Below, piece after piece: positions 37,100 to 48,070 of a stretch of 64,000 nt of DNA. The translations under genes were made by a program, and so were the position numbers. How positions within the stretch are numbered: the stretch's first letter is position 1; each line of letters begins with the position of its first letter. The stretch lies in contig NC_092584.1 of NCBI RefSeq assembly GCF_016086655.4, positions 15,985,907 to 16,049,906 of the forward strand, given 5' to 3'. The stretch comes from Lepeophtheirus salmonis (lineage: Eukaryota > Arthropoda > Copepoda > Siphonostomatoida > Caligidae). Below the pieces are notes generated by a model. It was not told the DNA's origin, did not search any database, and saw nothing but the letters and a program-made list of their open reading frames with translations.

Positions 37100-37757
37100 T
37101 TGTTCGAAATAACCACTATTGGTACAGATTGTATTGTGGAGGCGAAGAGCCCCTTGGTAGAGGCAGCACGGACAAAGTTGCTAACTTTTGAGGCCATCCT
37201 CAATGCCCTAAATGACTGTGTTTTAGATAAGACCATTGACAGCATCCTTTGGGAGCACTATATCATTACCATGTGCCAAAAACCACCCAGTGTCATGGTC
37301 TGGGCCGTTATAGTTGTCAAATGGAAAGGAAATGCCCCTCATTTTCATTGAGGAGGGTTTGAAGATTAACCAATACGTTTTCAAGGCACTGCTGGTCGAC
37401 AAGATCCTTCCCTTGGCTCAGGGCACATATGATGGGGGCTCTTGCATCTTTAGCCAAGACAAGGGACCTCTCATACTGTAAAAAGGGTGCAGGACTGGTT
37501 CAATGCTAATATCAATGGTGTTTGGGCAAATAATATGTGGCCTCCTAGTAGGGCTGACCTGAATCCAATGTACTTTTCTATGTGATCCATCTTGGAGGGT
37601 GAGCTTTTACTAAGCAGCATTCCGCCCAAAGCATACTGAAACCTGCCCTTATCCAGGAATGGCCTAATATCTCTGAAAAAACTGCTGTTGCTACCTCTTC
37701 CCAATTGCCTCTTTGTCTCCGCTATGTAATCTGTCAAAAGTGGCTATTTCGAAGAAC
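37100..37757 (+). mobile_element. Mariner-type transposase fragment, copy 2 of a pair
   Basis: From 37221 onward this is nearly identical to 30566-31089, including the altered third catalytic box (ADLNPMYFSMWS). It keeps an extra 120 bp upstream (37100-37220), where the frame reads TKLLTFEAILNALNDCV, probably the segment before the first catalytic strand. An 11-base stretch (GGAAAGGAA region at 37322-37332) present here is missing from copy 1. Unlike copy 1 it is not bordered by the 200-bp repeats. It ends in a poly-T run. Confidence 0.85.
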
Positions 37758-38689
37758 TTTTTTTTTTAAATTAGTTTATATTTCAATATGAATATTGAAA
37801 CCAAACTCTTTTATTAATTAATAATTCTATATTGAATTTATAAATTAAAACATATCTTTTACGAATTTATGACAGTATCAATATCAAATGTCTTTTCATG
37901 TGAAAAAAGAAAGCTAATTACTAATTCTGTTATGTTTTATAAAGTTCAATAGGACTACATTTGACTCGGAGTTCTCTATGTCTTTAAGGCAGTAAATGCT
38001 TCTCTAAATATCTCAATGACTTAACAACAGAAATTTTGACTTAAAAACTCACTTTTTCTGGTCAAGCTCAACCTTGGACATTCCTATATTTTATGCTATA
38101 TTGTGATCTCATGATCAAGTTTGATGACCAGATTGAGGGAGGAAGATGCTAAAGGCTTGCTCGCTCATTTCTACGTTTATACGAACATTGTTAACTGTAA
38201 AGTGCTGATCCATATTCATTTGAAAATGTCGATAGTGCTCTTCCCAAACACTTGATAGCATCCTGTTTATCTCCATCTGTTTTTGTAAATGAGCTACAAA
38301 TATGATTTGGGTCTTCTTTTAAAGACAAATGCATTACCTCTCTATTTTTTTAAGCAAGAATGCCATAGAATATCTCCAATACTTTTGAAACACACAATTA
38401 AATAGGTTTTGTAACACTTTTAAAAATCCCGGTAGAGGCTTGATAATTAATTATTCATAATAACTAAGTAAGACGTCAATTGACGTACAGATTGCACAAA
38501 AATTAGAATCAACCCTGGTAATATTTTTTTATAAAAGTGCTGAGTCAACAAAAAAGCAATCTCTATGACCAAGAAGTGAATGTATGCTAATTATACACAA
38601 TTCAAGGAACTTTTGATTTCATTGGTATTTTATTGATGGATAACTAAAAAATACTATGTTCATAATTATTCATAGCCTATCCCCCCCCT
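37758..38689. other. Gene-poor stretch, no feature seen
   Basis: A/T-rich DNA between a duplicated transposase fragment and a Tc1 remnant. A C-run is near 38680. Confidence 0.4.
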
Positions 38690-39204
38690 CCCTTATGTTT
38701 TAATAGTCAATAGCATAGCTTTTGTTTTTATGACTGCATGTAGACAACTTTTTTACGATTTTGTACAATCACTGGAATGTTGGGCAACTCTTCCTTGGCA
38801 AAGGCTCAAGCTGAATAAGTTAGTCGGTTTCCTAGACATCAGTCTTGTTTTTAATTCTCACTGCAAGTCCTCCATAGTATTCAAGTCTGGACTTTGACTT
38901 GGTCATTCTAAAATGTTGATATTGTTTTCCTTTAACCATTTCTTCATTACCTTAGCATTATGTTTAGTATATATATCCTGCTCGTTGGTACCGTTGTGGC
39001 AAGTCTGAAGTTTCCCAGTATACCCCTTCAAGCTTTCATTAAGAATATTGATCTAATCTTCCTTCTTCATGATTCATTGAACCTTAATGAGGTTCCCTGT
39101 GCCTCTGGAAAAGATGCATCCCCATAATAGTATCCTACCACCACCATGATTCATAGGGGATACAGTGTTCTTCGGCTTGTATGCTCTCCTTTCTTCCTCT
39201 GGAT
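38690..39204 (-). mobile_element. Tc1-type transposase, 3' half
   Basis: The minus strand reads YKPKNTVSPMNHGGGRIL, LWGCIFSRGTGNLIK, then (other frame) QDIYTKHNAKVMKKWLKEN (second catalytic box eroded), INILEWPSQSPDLNTMEDL (third box, of the DD34E type with Glu), and KSCLHAVIKTK at the end near 38700-38760. The boxes are characteristic of Tc1 rather than mariner. Everything before the YKPKN segment is missing and is replaced, in frame, by mariner sequence. The N-terminal paired-like domain was not found nearby. Several frameshifts are present. Confidence 0.85.
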
Positions 39205-40325
39205 ATTTATCGATAACTTCAAAATAGGTTTCAGTTTCGACAATCACATCCTCAATTGAGCCAAATCTATTTCCACGGAGCATCTTTTTGAGTTCTGCGA
39301 AGAGCCAGTAGTCGCTAGGGGCCATATCTGGAGAATACGGTGGGTGCAGTAGCAATTTGAAACGTAATTACACATGCTTTGCTTCCATTTTTATTCACTT
39401 GTGACACGGTACATCGTCTTTGGTGAAAGGGCACCTTTTTCTTCTTCAAATGAGGTCTTTTCTGGGTAATTTCGGCCTTCAAACGATATAACATACCAAT
39501 ATGATAGTCGTTGTTGATTGTTTTTCCATGTTACAAATAGTCAATGAATAAAATTCTATCGGAACACCGAAATAAAGAGGCCATGATCTTTCCCGCCGAT
39601 ATTTGAGTCTTTGGACGGGTTTCTCCGTCTGCACACCACTCAGAAGACTGCTGTTATGATTTTGGAGTGAAGTGGCAAATCCATGTTTCATTTATTGTGA
39701 TGTACCGTCGCAAAAACTCATTCTTATTTCGCATGAACATCTCTAAACAGCTTTCTGAATCATCTACTCGTTGTTGCTTTTGCTCTGGTGTGAGTAAACG
39801 AGGCACCCATGTGGAAAACAGCTTGTTCATACCCGAATGTTCGTGTATGATGGTGTAAACATTACCTTTTGATAACTTGAGATTGTCAGCTATCTTTGAC
39901 TGTGCGATTTCCATGATGACTTTCAGGGTTCTTTTAATGTTTTCCTGAATAACCATCGCATTTGGCTGACCGGAGCGTTTAGTATCATCGGTGTCTGTAC
40001 GACCACATTTGAAGTCGGCAAACCATCGTTTGGTGGTTGTTTTAGATGAAGAAGAGTCCGTATAACAATTTTCGAACCAAGCATTGGCTTGAACAATATT
40101 TTTGCATATCAAAAAGCAATGATAACTCAACACACAAAATTGCCTTGAATCCAACGTTTGTAAGAATCACAAAAATAGGATCACTTAAACCACTATAACT
40201 CGATGAATAATAAACCAAACGTCATGAAATTTTGACAGTAACCTTGTGAATATTTGTACTTCCGAAAAATATTTTGTTAGTTGCGCCATCTAGTAGTTAG
40301 GCCTAAGACTTATTGACCGATGTGT
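39205..40325 (-). mobile_element. Irritans-type mariner, 3' end replaced
   Basis: The transposase starts MDSRQFCVLSYHCF at 40154, followed by WFADFKCGRTDTDD, RSGQPNAMV, the KLSKGNVYTIIHEH helix-turn-helix, WVPRLLTPEQKQQRVDD and INETWICHFTPKS (first catalytic box, Asp changed to Asn). After frame changes it continues to HPPYSPDMAPSDYWLF (third box intact) and FGSIEDVIVETETYFEVIDK. These are signatures of the irritans subfamily (Himar1 relatives). The second catalytic box (HQDNAPCH-like) is frameshifted. The 5' inverted repeat is recognisable near 40298-40325 (CGGTCAATAAGTCTTAGGCCT on the minus strand, first 20 bases diagnostic). The 3' end is lost at the join with Tc1 sequence at about 39205. 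Confidence 0.88.
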
Positions 40326-40512
40326 TGTACAAATTTATTTCTCAAAATGAAGTCGCACTTCCCAAATCTTTTGGCTTTAAATGTAATGTCCATAGTGGAG
40401 TCAACCACCTCCAAATGCAGCTTCTACCCTAGACATGAATCAGGAAGATCCTTTGATTTGGAGTTCCTTGCCCATGCTGCCCACAGCCGAAGCATTTACA
40501 TTGCTATTTTTT

Positions 40513-40661
40513 AAATCAAAATATTTATAAGATATATACAGGGAGCACAATATACTGTGCATCCAGTATACATGTTGGATGCTATATATATGAATATATT
40601 ATGTTTTCTTAAATCAGAAATACTTATTAGATATACATCAAGGAGGACTACACACAGTGCA
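40513..40661 (+). repeat. Tandem repeat, two units of about 98 bp
   Basis: Units beginning AAATCA(A/G)AA at 40513 and 40611 share ATTTAT(A/T)AGATATA, CAGGGAGCAC or AAGGAGGAC, and the CAGTGCA end. They belong to the same family as 16092-16302 and the hairpin at 25576. They lie just upstream (in mariner orientation) of the mariner 5' end. The preceding 40330-40500 has higher GC, but I assign nothing to it. Confidence 0.6.
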
Positions 40662-41199
40662 TTTTATGACTGTTATTCACTCATTCATAACGACGGACAG
40701 ATTAACTTTCCCCTTTATTAATAAAGAAAATATCAAGAAAACCTCCCTAGACAGTAATATAATCCTTGATGATAGATCTATGTGATGTTGATAGAATGTA
40801 TAAAAGGATGTATATTGTATATCAGTTTGTCATATTATCCCAAAAGTATATTAAATTTGCATATCTCAAGTATGACTTTACAATTAAATTAGTGATTAAA
40901 TTCTGATACAGTGTTATCAATGCACTTAGACAAAAAAAAAAGCACTAAACTACACACACCCATAAAAAAGATTTTCAATTTAATACATTTTGAAGAGGTC
41001 ATTCATTTACTTGTGAGATGGTAATTTATCATTATATATTTGTAGTATTGACATTATTTAGAAAAGACAAAATGCAGACATGTTTTGGAAAAGGAAATGA
41101 CGTAAGACAGGGGCTTAACAAAAAACTTACAAATCAAATTGGCCCAATTTTTAAAAATCTTTAAATTGTCACTGTTACATATAAATCTTGAGACAGATA

Positions 41200-41800
41200 T
41201 CACTTGATGTATCCGCCTCCAATATCAATCACAGCCTGAATTTGTGTCTGGAGGGAGGAACAGACGTTGGAGAAGTAATTATTTAACATGTTTGTCATTG
41301 TCTCCTTGATGGAGGCAATTAGGGAGTCCTTGATGGCATCAAATATTCAATTTGTTTTAGGTTCAACGTAGATTCAGAGAAAATAATCCATCTGGTTAAG
41401 ATCCACACCCCTGGGGGCCATATCCTTGACTTTATCACTTGTACACCAAAAAGTGTAAATCATGTAGGTATTGCATCTCAGGTCCTGCAACACTCCGGCT
41501 TTCACGGTACCTTTACTGTTCCCAGCAATAGAGCAGAAGTTTCTGGAGTGTTCATCATTGATCATAGTCCGAACTTTTTGATGAGTTAGCTTGTTCGGAC
41601 TTTCATAGGACTTCGGCAGTTGACTTTTTGTTTTTGTGACGAACCTAGGATCATCTGTCTCACAAAGAGGCTTACAAATATTTTTCACGGTCTGCATTAG
41701 ACGCCAGGCACATTTCAGACCTCTTGATTTGAAATTTCCTTGATGTGGACAAAACTCATCGCCACAGGACAATGTTGTTCCTTCTAATAGATTCAATCTC
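41200..41800 (-). mobile_element. Mariner-type transposase with internal deletion
   Basis: The minus strand between 41374 and 41802 reads FVTKTKSQLPKSYESP, HQKVRTMINDEHSRNFCS, IAGNSKGTVKAGVLQDL (second helix-turn-helix) and RCNTYMIYTF. It then passes directly to MAPRGVDLNQMDYFL, the third catalytic box (usually SPDLNPMDYFLW), so the first two catalytic boxes are deleted. After 41374 the C-terminus is traceable in other frames to about 41200. It is not functional. The open frame is long (142 codons) only because the deletion preserved the frame. Confidence 0.75.
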
Positions 41801-42097
41801 ATTTATATCTGGAACTTCATGTTACTCAGAACTTTATAGAAATTTTCTGATACAAAAACCTTTCAACCATAAAAAAAAGGACCCCATCAGACATGTACAT
41901 CATAAAAAAATTGCCAACTTACGCACGCCCCAATTTGATCTTAACGCCCTGTTAGATATATAAATAGATTTTGTTAAATTTGTTTATACAATAAAGAAAG
42001 GTATTGAGCCATGTCATTTTCGTAAAACAGAAATGGACAAAATGTATTCGATAATGAAGGGTCTTTTTTCATGAGAAGATGAAATTTCCTGCAATTA

Positions 42098-43370
42098 CCA
42101 GGCCGTGCAAAATTATTTACCGATGATGTAAATATACTTTTTTAAGAGGTTTTGTGGCAATCAATCTGATTGGTTCGTATTTTTACTGTTAAAATAAACA
42201 AAAATCCTTCCTGTGAGAGCGTAACAACTTCCATACGTGAGACCATGTCCAATCAGGAAACAAAGAGGATCGAAATTGCAGCCCTCCTCCGAGCGGGAGT
42301 GTCTCATAACAACATTAAGAAACAGGTTGGGACCTCGTTGAAGACAATTTACAACGTTTCCAAGCGCTTGGAGGCTGGGGGTGTTCTCAAGTATTCCACT
42401 GGGACTGGTAGGAAGCCCACTGTCTCAACAAGGCAAGTAAAGGCAGTGTTCAAGAGGACTCCCAACAGGTTCATTGCCGACAAGGCCAGAAAGATGGGAA
42501 CGTCGACATCAACTGTTTCAAGGGCATTTAAAAGGGCTGGAGGAAAGTTCCTGAGGCGTACTGAATGCCCTCTGCTAACTGAACGTCTGCCAGAAGTCAG
42601 ACTTGAGCTTGCCAAGAAAATCTTGAATGATATCAAGAGCTCATCTGGATGCATCATCATTTCTTCAGATGAGAAAACTTTTACGGTCGATCCTGTTTTC
42701 AACAGGCAAATGACCGTGTTTTGAGCTTTGGAGATGTGCAAGATAAAGCAATGTGCAACAACAAAGCACCCTGCTTCGGTGATGATGTTGGGTCTTGTGG
42801 CCTCCAATGGGAAGGTCATGAAGCCGGTATGGCTCTCCACTGGCTACAGATTAATAGCGGAGGATTATGTGAAGATTCTGGCGTCCAAGGTCCTTCCGTG
42901 GATCAAATCCATAGTCGGCAACTCTCCTTGGGGTTTTCAACAAGATGGAGCACCCGCCCACGCTTCCAAGAAAGCTCATAAATGGCTCAAGGACAACATG
43001 AACTTTTGGCCCAAGGACTACTGGCCCCCTCAGAGCCCAGATCTGAACCCACAAGACTTCTCTATCTAGGCACACGTGGAAACCAAGACCTGCAAAAAAC
43101 GACACAAGAACATAAATGCCTTAAAGGCTGCTGTCAACAAGGCCTTGCCTCTATGGACGCCAATTATATCCAGCATGTATGTGGCAGCTTCAGACGTCGC
43201 CTGACCAGTATCATTGAGTCAAATGGTGGCTACATTGATTAAATTTGATCACAAACTGTTTTATTATTCTAAAAATGTATGAATAAATTGTTTCTCAAGT
43301 CATTCGAAATGTCATTATTTTCTGCAATATGTTATGAACTAAAATCGGTACATGATTATGCACGGCCCGG
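42098..43370 (+). mobile_element. Nearly complete mariner-type transposon
   Basis: A 1273-bp unit with TA at both sides (42096-42097 and 43371-43372) and 27-bp terminal inverted repeats matching at 23 positions (CCRGGCCGTGCAWAATYAT...). The transposase starts at 42245 (MSNQETKRIEIAALLRAG). It has two helix-turn-helix motifs (HNNIKKQVGTSLKTIYN and ADKARKMGTSTSTVSRAF) joined by GRKPTV, then the first catalytic box SSDEKTFTVDPVFN, the second GFQQDGAPAHAS and the third PQSPDLNPQDF. It ends RRRLTSIIESNGGYID with a stop at 43240-43242. Lesions are a one-base deletion near 42712, a second frameshift around 42735-42765, TAG in place of a tryptophan codon near 43067, and a third frameshift around 43145. 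I count 36 residues between the second and third catalytic Asp, unlike canonical mariner (34). Confidence 0.93.
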
Positions 43371-44229
43371 TATTGCAGATTAGGACAGGCATTATCTTAT
43401 AAAATATTTAAACTTTACATAGAAAATATAACTAATTTATCCTTATTTTTACTCCATCAATTATTTAATAAATTGAACTTTATACCAACTATTTATTAAT
43501 TTTCTTAAGCGAAGTCCCCAGGAATACAAAAATAATCATTATAAAGAAAATTAAAACTTCAACATCAGTAGTTGCCTAAACAAATCTTTATGTCAACTAA
43601 ATCACTATAAATCAATAAAGCCATTAATTAATTATATTGAAAAAGCAAATATGTAATAAATTCATTTTTAATTCATTTAATGTGGTATCTAGAGCGTGAA
43701 TCATATATATTATTTATATAAAAATTGACAATTTATGCAGAAACAAAGACATGAATAGTTAATCTTGTCGTCTCATATCAGCGAGTAAATTTCCAGGGAT
43801 TTTTTAATATAATAAACATGATCATTTAATATCAATGCCTTGTTTACTATATAGATATAAATTGTGATGTTTTATTTTTTAAACATATCAAAATTCACGG
43901 AACTGTCATTGAAAAATTATGTGCGTCTGTCAAAATTGCTATCTTGAATTTAAGAATATGTTCCCAACAACGTGGTCTTAGTGGCTAGATTTTTAATCCA
44001 ATGTCATTAAGTTGGCTCGTACATAAAAACAACTTTAAAGGTGGAGTAACCTCTAATAATAAAGTCATTGATTTTAACTCAGTATTATATTTGATTCCAC
44101 ATTTTCCTGGTCCAAGTCAAATCTGAACCCAGACCTGATTACTGTATCTATTGTAGATATTATATTATTTAAAAATATATTTGTTGTTGGATAAAGGAAT
44201 CCATTATTTTTAATGGATTTCTTTTCCAT
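43371..44229. other. Gene-poor stretch, no feature seen
   Basis: A/T-rich DNA after the complete transposon. The first bases (TATTGCAGAT) mirror those just before its left end. Confidence 0.4.
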
Positions 44230-44570
44230 CAACATTTATCTCCTTGACATTAAAATTACCAGAACGGAATCGACGAAAACCAAATTGTGAGGCATTGCCT
44301 GTTATGTATCAAGACCATCAACACTATTCAGATTTTTAGCCACAAGGCTTCTTTTTTCGCCTTTATGGAAGGATATGGGGTATTTTCTCATTGACGGTGT
44401 TCATCTTTAACGTACGTACAAACTATGCTGAGCCAAACAATCAAATAACTGTCTAAGAATTTTTTTTAGTACGAAATCATATCTTTCAATCCCATGTAGG
44501 ATAAATCGATCGCACTCATATAACACGAGATACACATTATTAAAACCATACATTTGATAAATAATGGATA
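44230..44570 (-). mobile_element. 5' fragment of a mariner (FRRFRSGNFDV family)
   Basis: From a leader at about 44570, the start codon near 44409 opens MNTVNEKIPHILPFH, then KRSLVAKNLNSVDG and VDSVLVILM, which in the adjacent frame reads FRRFRSGNFNV. The leader matches that of 27965-28400 over AATAATGTGTATCTCGTGTTATATGA-like blocks. The fragment ends at about 44230, before the rest of the DNA-binding domain. Confidence 0.7.
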
Positions 44571-45559
44571 ACTTTTTAGTACACTTATTATATCTAATAT
44601 TTAATTTTGATTATAACGAGAGTTCAAAAAGAAAAACCTAGCCACGTCATAAAGTCCGTGTTAGCTGGGGACAATAAGTAAAAAAGTTACATATTCTATA
44701 TCTATAACTATTTATATTGAATATCTAAGTTGAACTATGTATACTTTGTAAAACATATATTTGAAAAATACTGAAATCCAGGGTAGCATCATAATCTCAC
44801 AAAATATCTCTTTAAAATTATAGCTATTCAAAAATAATTCTGAGCCCAAAGATCCAATAACTTCCATTCGAGTGCAATTTATGTCTGTGTCAAGTTCATT
44901 AAAAAATTATTCGAGTCCAGACTCGATTACTACCTTAAAATCATCATTTTACAAAGAGTCAGGGAGATGTGGCTTTTGGAGAGAAAAAACTCCTTCAAAA
45001 GAAACGTACTGAGCTCAATATGCACCATACTTATCCTAATGAAAAACAGTGTGATTAAAACAATAAATATATCCAAGTATATTTAATTATTGCGCTTTAC
45101 AAGTTAAAGTATGTAAATAGAGAATATTATAAGGGGTTAAATACAAAAAAAAAAAGTTTATTCATTCGTACAAAATTTTTAGTCACACAGTTTTAACATT
45201 ATTCATAGAAATACAGTTCAAATATGTAGAATGCCAAATGCATTCATCTTGATTTTTATAACAATAAAAAAGGAGTGAGAGGGATCTACGATGTATATTT
45301 AAAAGTTTTGAAACTCACTTCAGGACCAATTATAATAATTGTCTCATTCTATTTTCTACCTGTTCCAGTTATACGAATTATACACATATTATGTGGGCAA
45401 AAAAGTTCCTAAGCTGACACCTAGATAGAGCCACTATAATTAAATAATTTGATTTTTATATAGTATCAACCTTTACAAGACAATAGGTTCCTGATATAAA
45501 GCATTCAAACTCAGCACCAGGAAAATCAAAAGTTAAAAAAGGGTTTGCTAAGTGTAAAA
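44571..45559. other. Gene-poor stretch, no feature seen
   Basis: A/T-rich DNA. The motif CATAAAGTCCGTG near 44647 resembles the inverted pair at 32027/32482, but no second arm was found. Confidence 0.35.
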
Positions 45560-46290
45560 AAGGCAAAATGAGTGTGAAAGACAATGCACAGAAGTGGACG
45601 TTCGAAAAAGGCAGTTATATACGAAATTTAATTTTGAATTATCGTAAAGTGAAGGTGCTCGGATTTGCTGTGACTTTACATACATTAAAGGAACGTGTAG
45701 GACATAACGTGCATGAATATTTTAGTATGCGATGCTGTCTGCAAAGTAGAGACGGACCATCTCCCAATCGATCAAAAGTGTTCATGCTTTAGAGCAACTT
45801 TTTAGAATAATTAAACCATAATCAATATGAGCTTATTAGACGATATACGACTCTGAATAAAACGTGGCTCCAATACTACAGTCTAGAGCCAAATTTGACA
45901 GTCGGCTGAGTGAATTGTAATTGATGAGCCTAATCCAAATTATTAAAATGCGAACCAGTAGACTGGCCAGGTTATGAAATCAGTATTCTGGGATGCGCAT
46001 GGTATAATATTCAAAAAAATAAATCATCAACAGGCATTTTTCGATAGTATTGTTTCAAGCTTTTGAAGAATGAAATCGCAGACAAACGACCTCATTGAAG
46101 AGGAAAAAAGATGGATTTCATCAAGACTCTGCACCTTGTCACAAATTATAGAAAATGATGACCAAATTGCATATACTAGTCTACGAATTGCTTCCTCATT
46201 CACCATTTTTGGGGATATTGCCCCCAGTTCCTATTTGCAGACCTCAAAAGAATGCATGATGTTAAGAATTTTAGGTGAACTGAAGAGATA
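45560..46290 (+). mobile_element. Irritans-type mariner remnant
   Basis: The plus strand reads MSVKDNAQKW, ILNYRKVKVLGFAVTLHT, LKERVGHNVHEYFSM, then YELIRRYTTLNKTWLQYY (first catalytic box, Asp changed to Asn), CFKLLKNEIADKRPH, and in another frame FIKTLHLVTNY, corresponding to the FHQDNAPCHK box. Toward the end, FLFADLKRMHDVKNF matches the segment after SPDLAPSDY. These are the same landmarks as the irritans-type copy at 39205-40325. The first 50 codons and the terminal repeats are missing, and the catalytic residues are changed. Confidence 0.75.
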
Positions 46291-46539
46291 ATAGCCATGA
46301 GTTATTCTTATTTCAAGACTAAAGAGAAATAAAAATGGTATTAAAAAAATTATATTACCTCTATAATCATTGTATCATCCTCCAAGGTATCTACCGGGTG
46401 CAGCGAAAAAATGTTTAAACTTTGTTTTTGCTACATAAATCATGGTCTTTGTGAATGCAGTAAAATTGTTCCGATCACATACTTAAAGTAAATAAAAAAT
46501 AACCAAAGAAACTAGATTTTTCTAAGTGTCTTAGAAACC

Positions 46540-46710
46540 GAGAAGATGCCATCTAAATGTGACCACTGAATTTTTTGGTCAATGCACTTTTGTACGCTGG
46601 TAAACAACCAAACAGAGATTTCAAAGCAGTTAGGGATCCAGACCAGCTACCCGGACATGAACGGGGTGGTCTATCAGGATGGTGCGCCTGTACACACATG
46701 TATTTAAGAA
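46540..46710 (+). mobile_element. Very short transposase remnant
   Basis: The plus strand reads NNQTEISKQLGIQTSYP (helix-turn-helix-like), then GVVYQDGAPVHTCI (second catalytic box). Only two separate motifs joined by a deletion remain. It belongs to the mariner-type group. Confidence 0.6.
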
Positions 46711-47324
46711 AATATCTATTGGGAAAATAATAGAATTCTTTTGACTAAAAGTAATTAGACGTAATTTGCAGTTTCTTGATATATATTTATTGGACTCATC
46801 ATAGTTTTATTTACTATTATTATTATTATTCTGTGATATACACCCCACAAGAAAAACTCAGAAAAGGAAAGCAAATTGAAAAGAGAAAGTTTTCCAGCTT
46901 GCAAAAAATGAAAGAATAAATGAAAGTTATGCTCTGACTATATCATATGTTCTCTCACTTTTTATCTTCCCCCGCGAAGTTCAATGGAGGTTATGTATTT
47001 GTCTCTCATACTATCACGGCAGTAGTTAGAGATCGATTTTGATCCAACTTTGTTCGATGATTATACATGGTCACAGTAAGACCAGTTAAATTTAGAATGG
47101 ATAAAGGAATCATAAAACGTTCAAAATACATCTTTGACAATAACATTCTAACAAATTGAGGTATAGAGCTCAAAATTGTGTCATTATACGGGTTTAATAA
47201 AGATGTTTTATACCGACTGGGTAGATCTGTATACTTCCAATCTAGAACTTTATCATCAAGATGTATTTCAGCAACCAGTTGTAATAAGGTAATCCAATGA
47301 AGTAAAAATAACTAATATGATGTC
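46711..47324. other. Gene-poor stretch with an ATT microsatellite
   Basis: An ATT run is near 46811-46832. Otherwise it is A/T-rich DNA without recognised features. Confidence 0.4.
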
Positions 47325-47600
47325 TTGTCTACCCTAATCATATCGATGTATCCACCCTTGGCAGCAATGATAACTTCCAGGTGGCCACGAAATGCCTTGC
47401 ACCCATTCCAAATGTAGTCCTCAGACATGGATCCAGGGCTGGTTGACGGTGTCCTTGAGGTTGTTGATATTTGGGTGACTGACTCGACATGTACCCAAAA
47501 AGTGAAGTCCATTGGGTTTGTATCTGGTGACCACATTTTCTTTGGCCAGAAACGCAAATTGTCTTCTATCCCTTTCTAGGCATTTTTGGACGTGTGTACT
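47325..47600 (-). mobile_element. Mariner-type transposase C-terminus
   Basis: The minus strand reads FWPKKMWSPDTNPMDFTF (third catalytic box), WVHVESV, then (other frame) LKDTVNQPW, and returns to SEDYIWNGCKAFRGHLEV and IIAAKGGYID near 47340. The ending is intact. The same family appears at 60460-60850 (FWPKKIW, DTVNQHWDVMS, YIYNG.KGFRA). The second catalytic box is not preserved here. Confidence 0.8.
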
Positions 47601-47792
47601 ATGCCAAGACTCTCAATACCAAAGGAAATCATTTTGAAAAATAGAAACATATAAAAACTAAAAAGTCTCTCATGCAGCCTCAATTTTTTGCACCTTTTCA
47701 TTCATGCAAAAGAGTACCCTATTTTTTATTATCAAACAGGCAACAATTTTACTTTGCACACTGTACATTTTGTCAAAAAGTACCGATAATAG

Positions 47793-48070
47793 TTAAATAA
47801 AACACACGTGAGAGACGTTAAGGCAATGTAATAACTCATTTAATCTGGTATGAAAATATTTCCACATAATTTCTTTCAGTGAACAGATGTTTAGTTTGGT
47901 AGTAGAGGACTTAGGTTGTCCATAACGTGGCATGTCTTCTACGATCTCACGGCCCTCCGTGAAAGTTTTATACCACTCATATGTACAGGTTTTGATCAAA
48001 CTATTTCACCAAAAGCTTTTTCTAACATTTTCAGCACGTGAAATTTTGTTCGCAACCAAAAAAATAGAGG
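47793..48070 (-). mobile_element. Mariner transposase N-terminal fragment
   Basis: The minus strand reads ENVRKSFW or, in the adjacent frame, MLEKAFGEIV. It then reads KTCTYEWYKTFTEGREIV, EDMPRYGQPKSSTTKLNI and LLHCLNVSH. The pattern YEWYKxFxEGRExVED.xRxGxPSTS is typical of mariner N-termini. It seems to be a different element from the adjacent C-terminal piece at 47325-47600, since the families differ. About 70 codons remain. Confidence 0.7.

Noticed and set aside
42349..42840. Minus-strand open frame of 163 codons
   Set aside because: It is antisense to the best-preserved transposase (42245-43242 +), which has clear domains.
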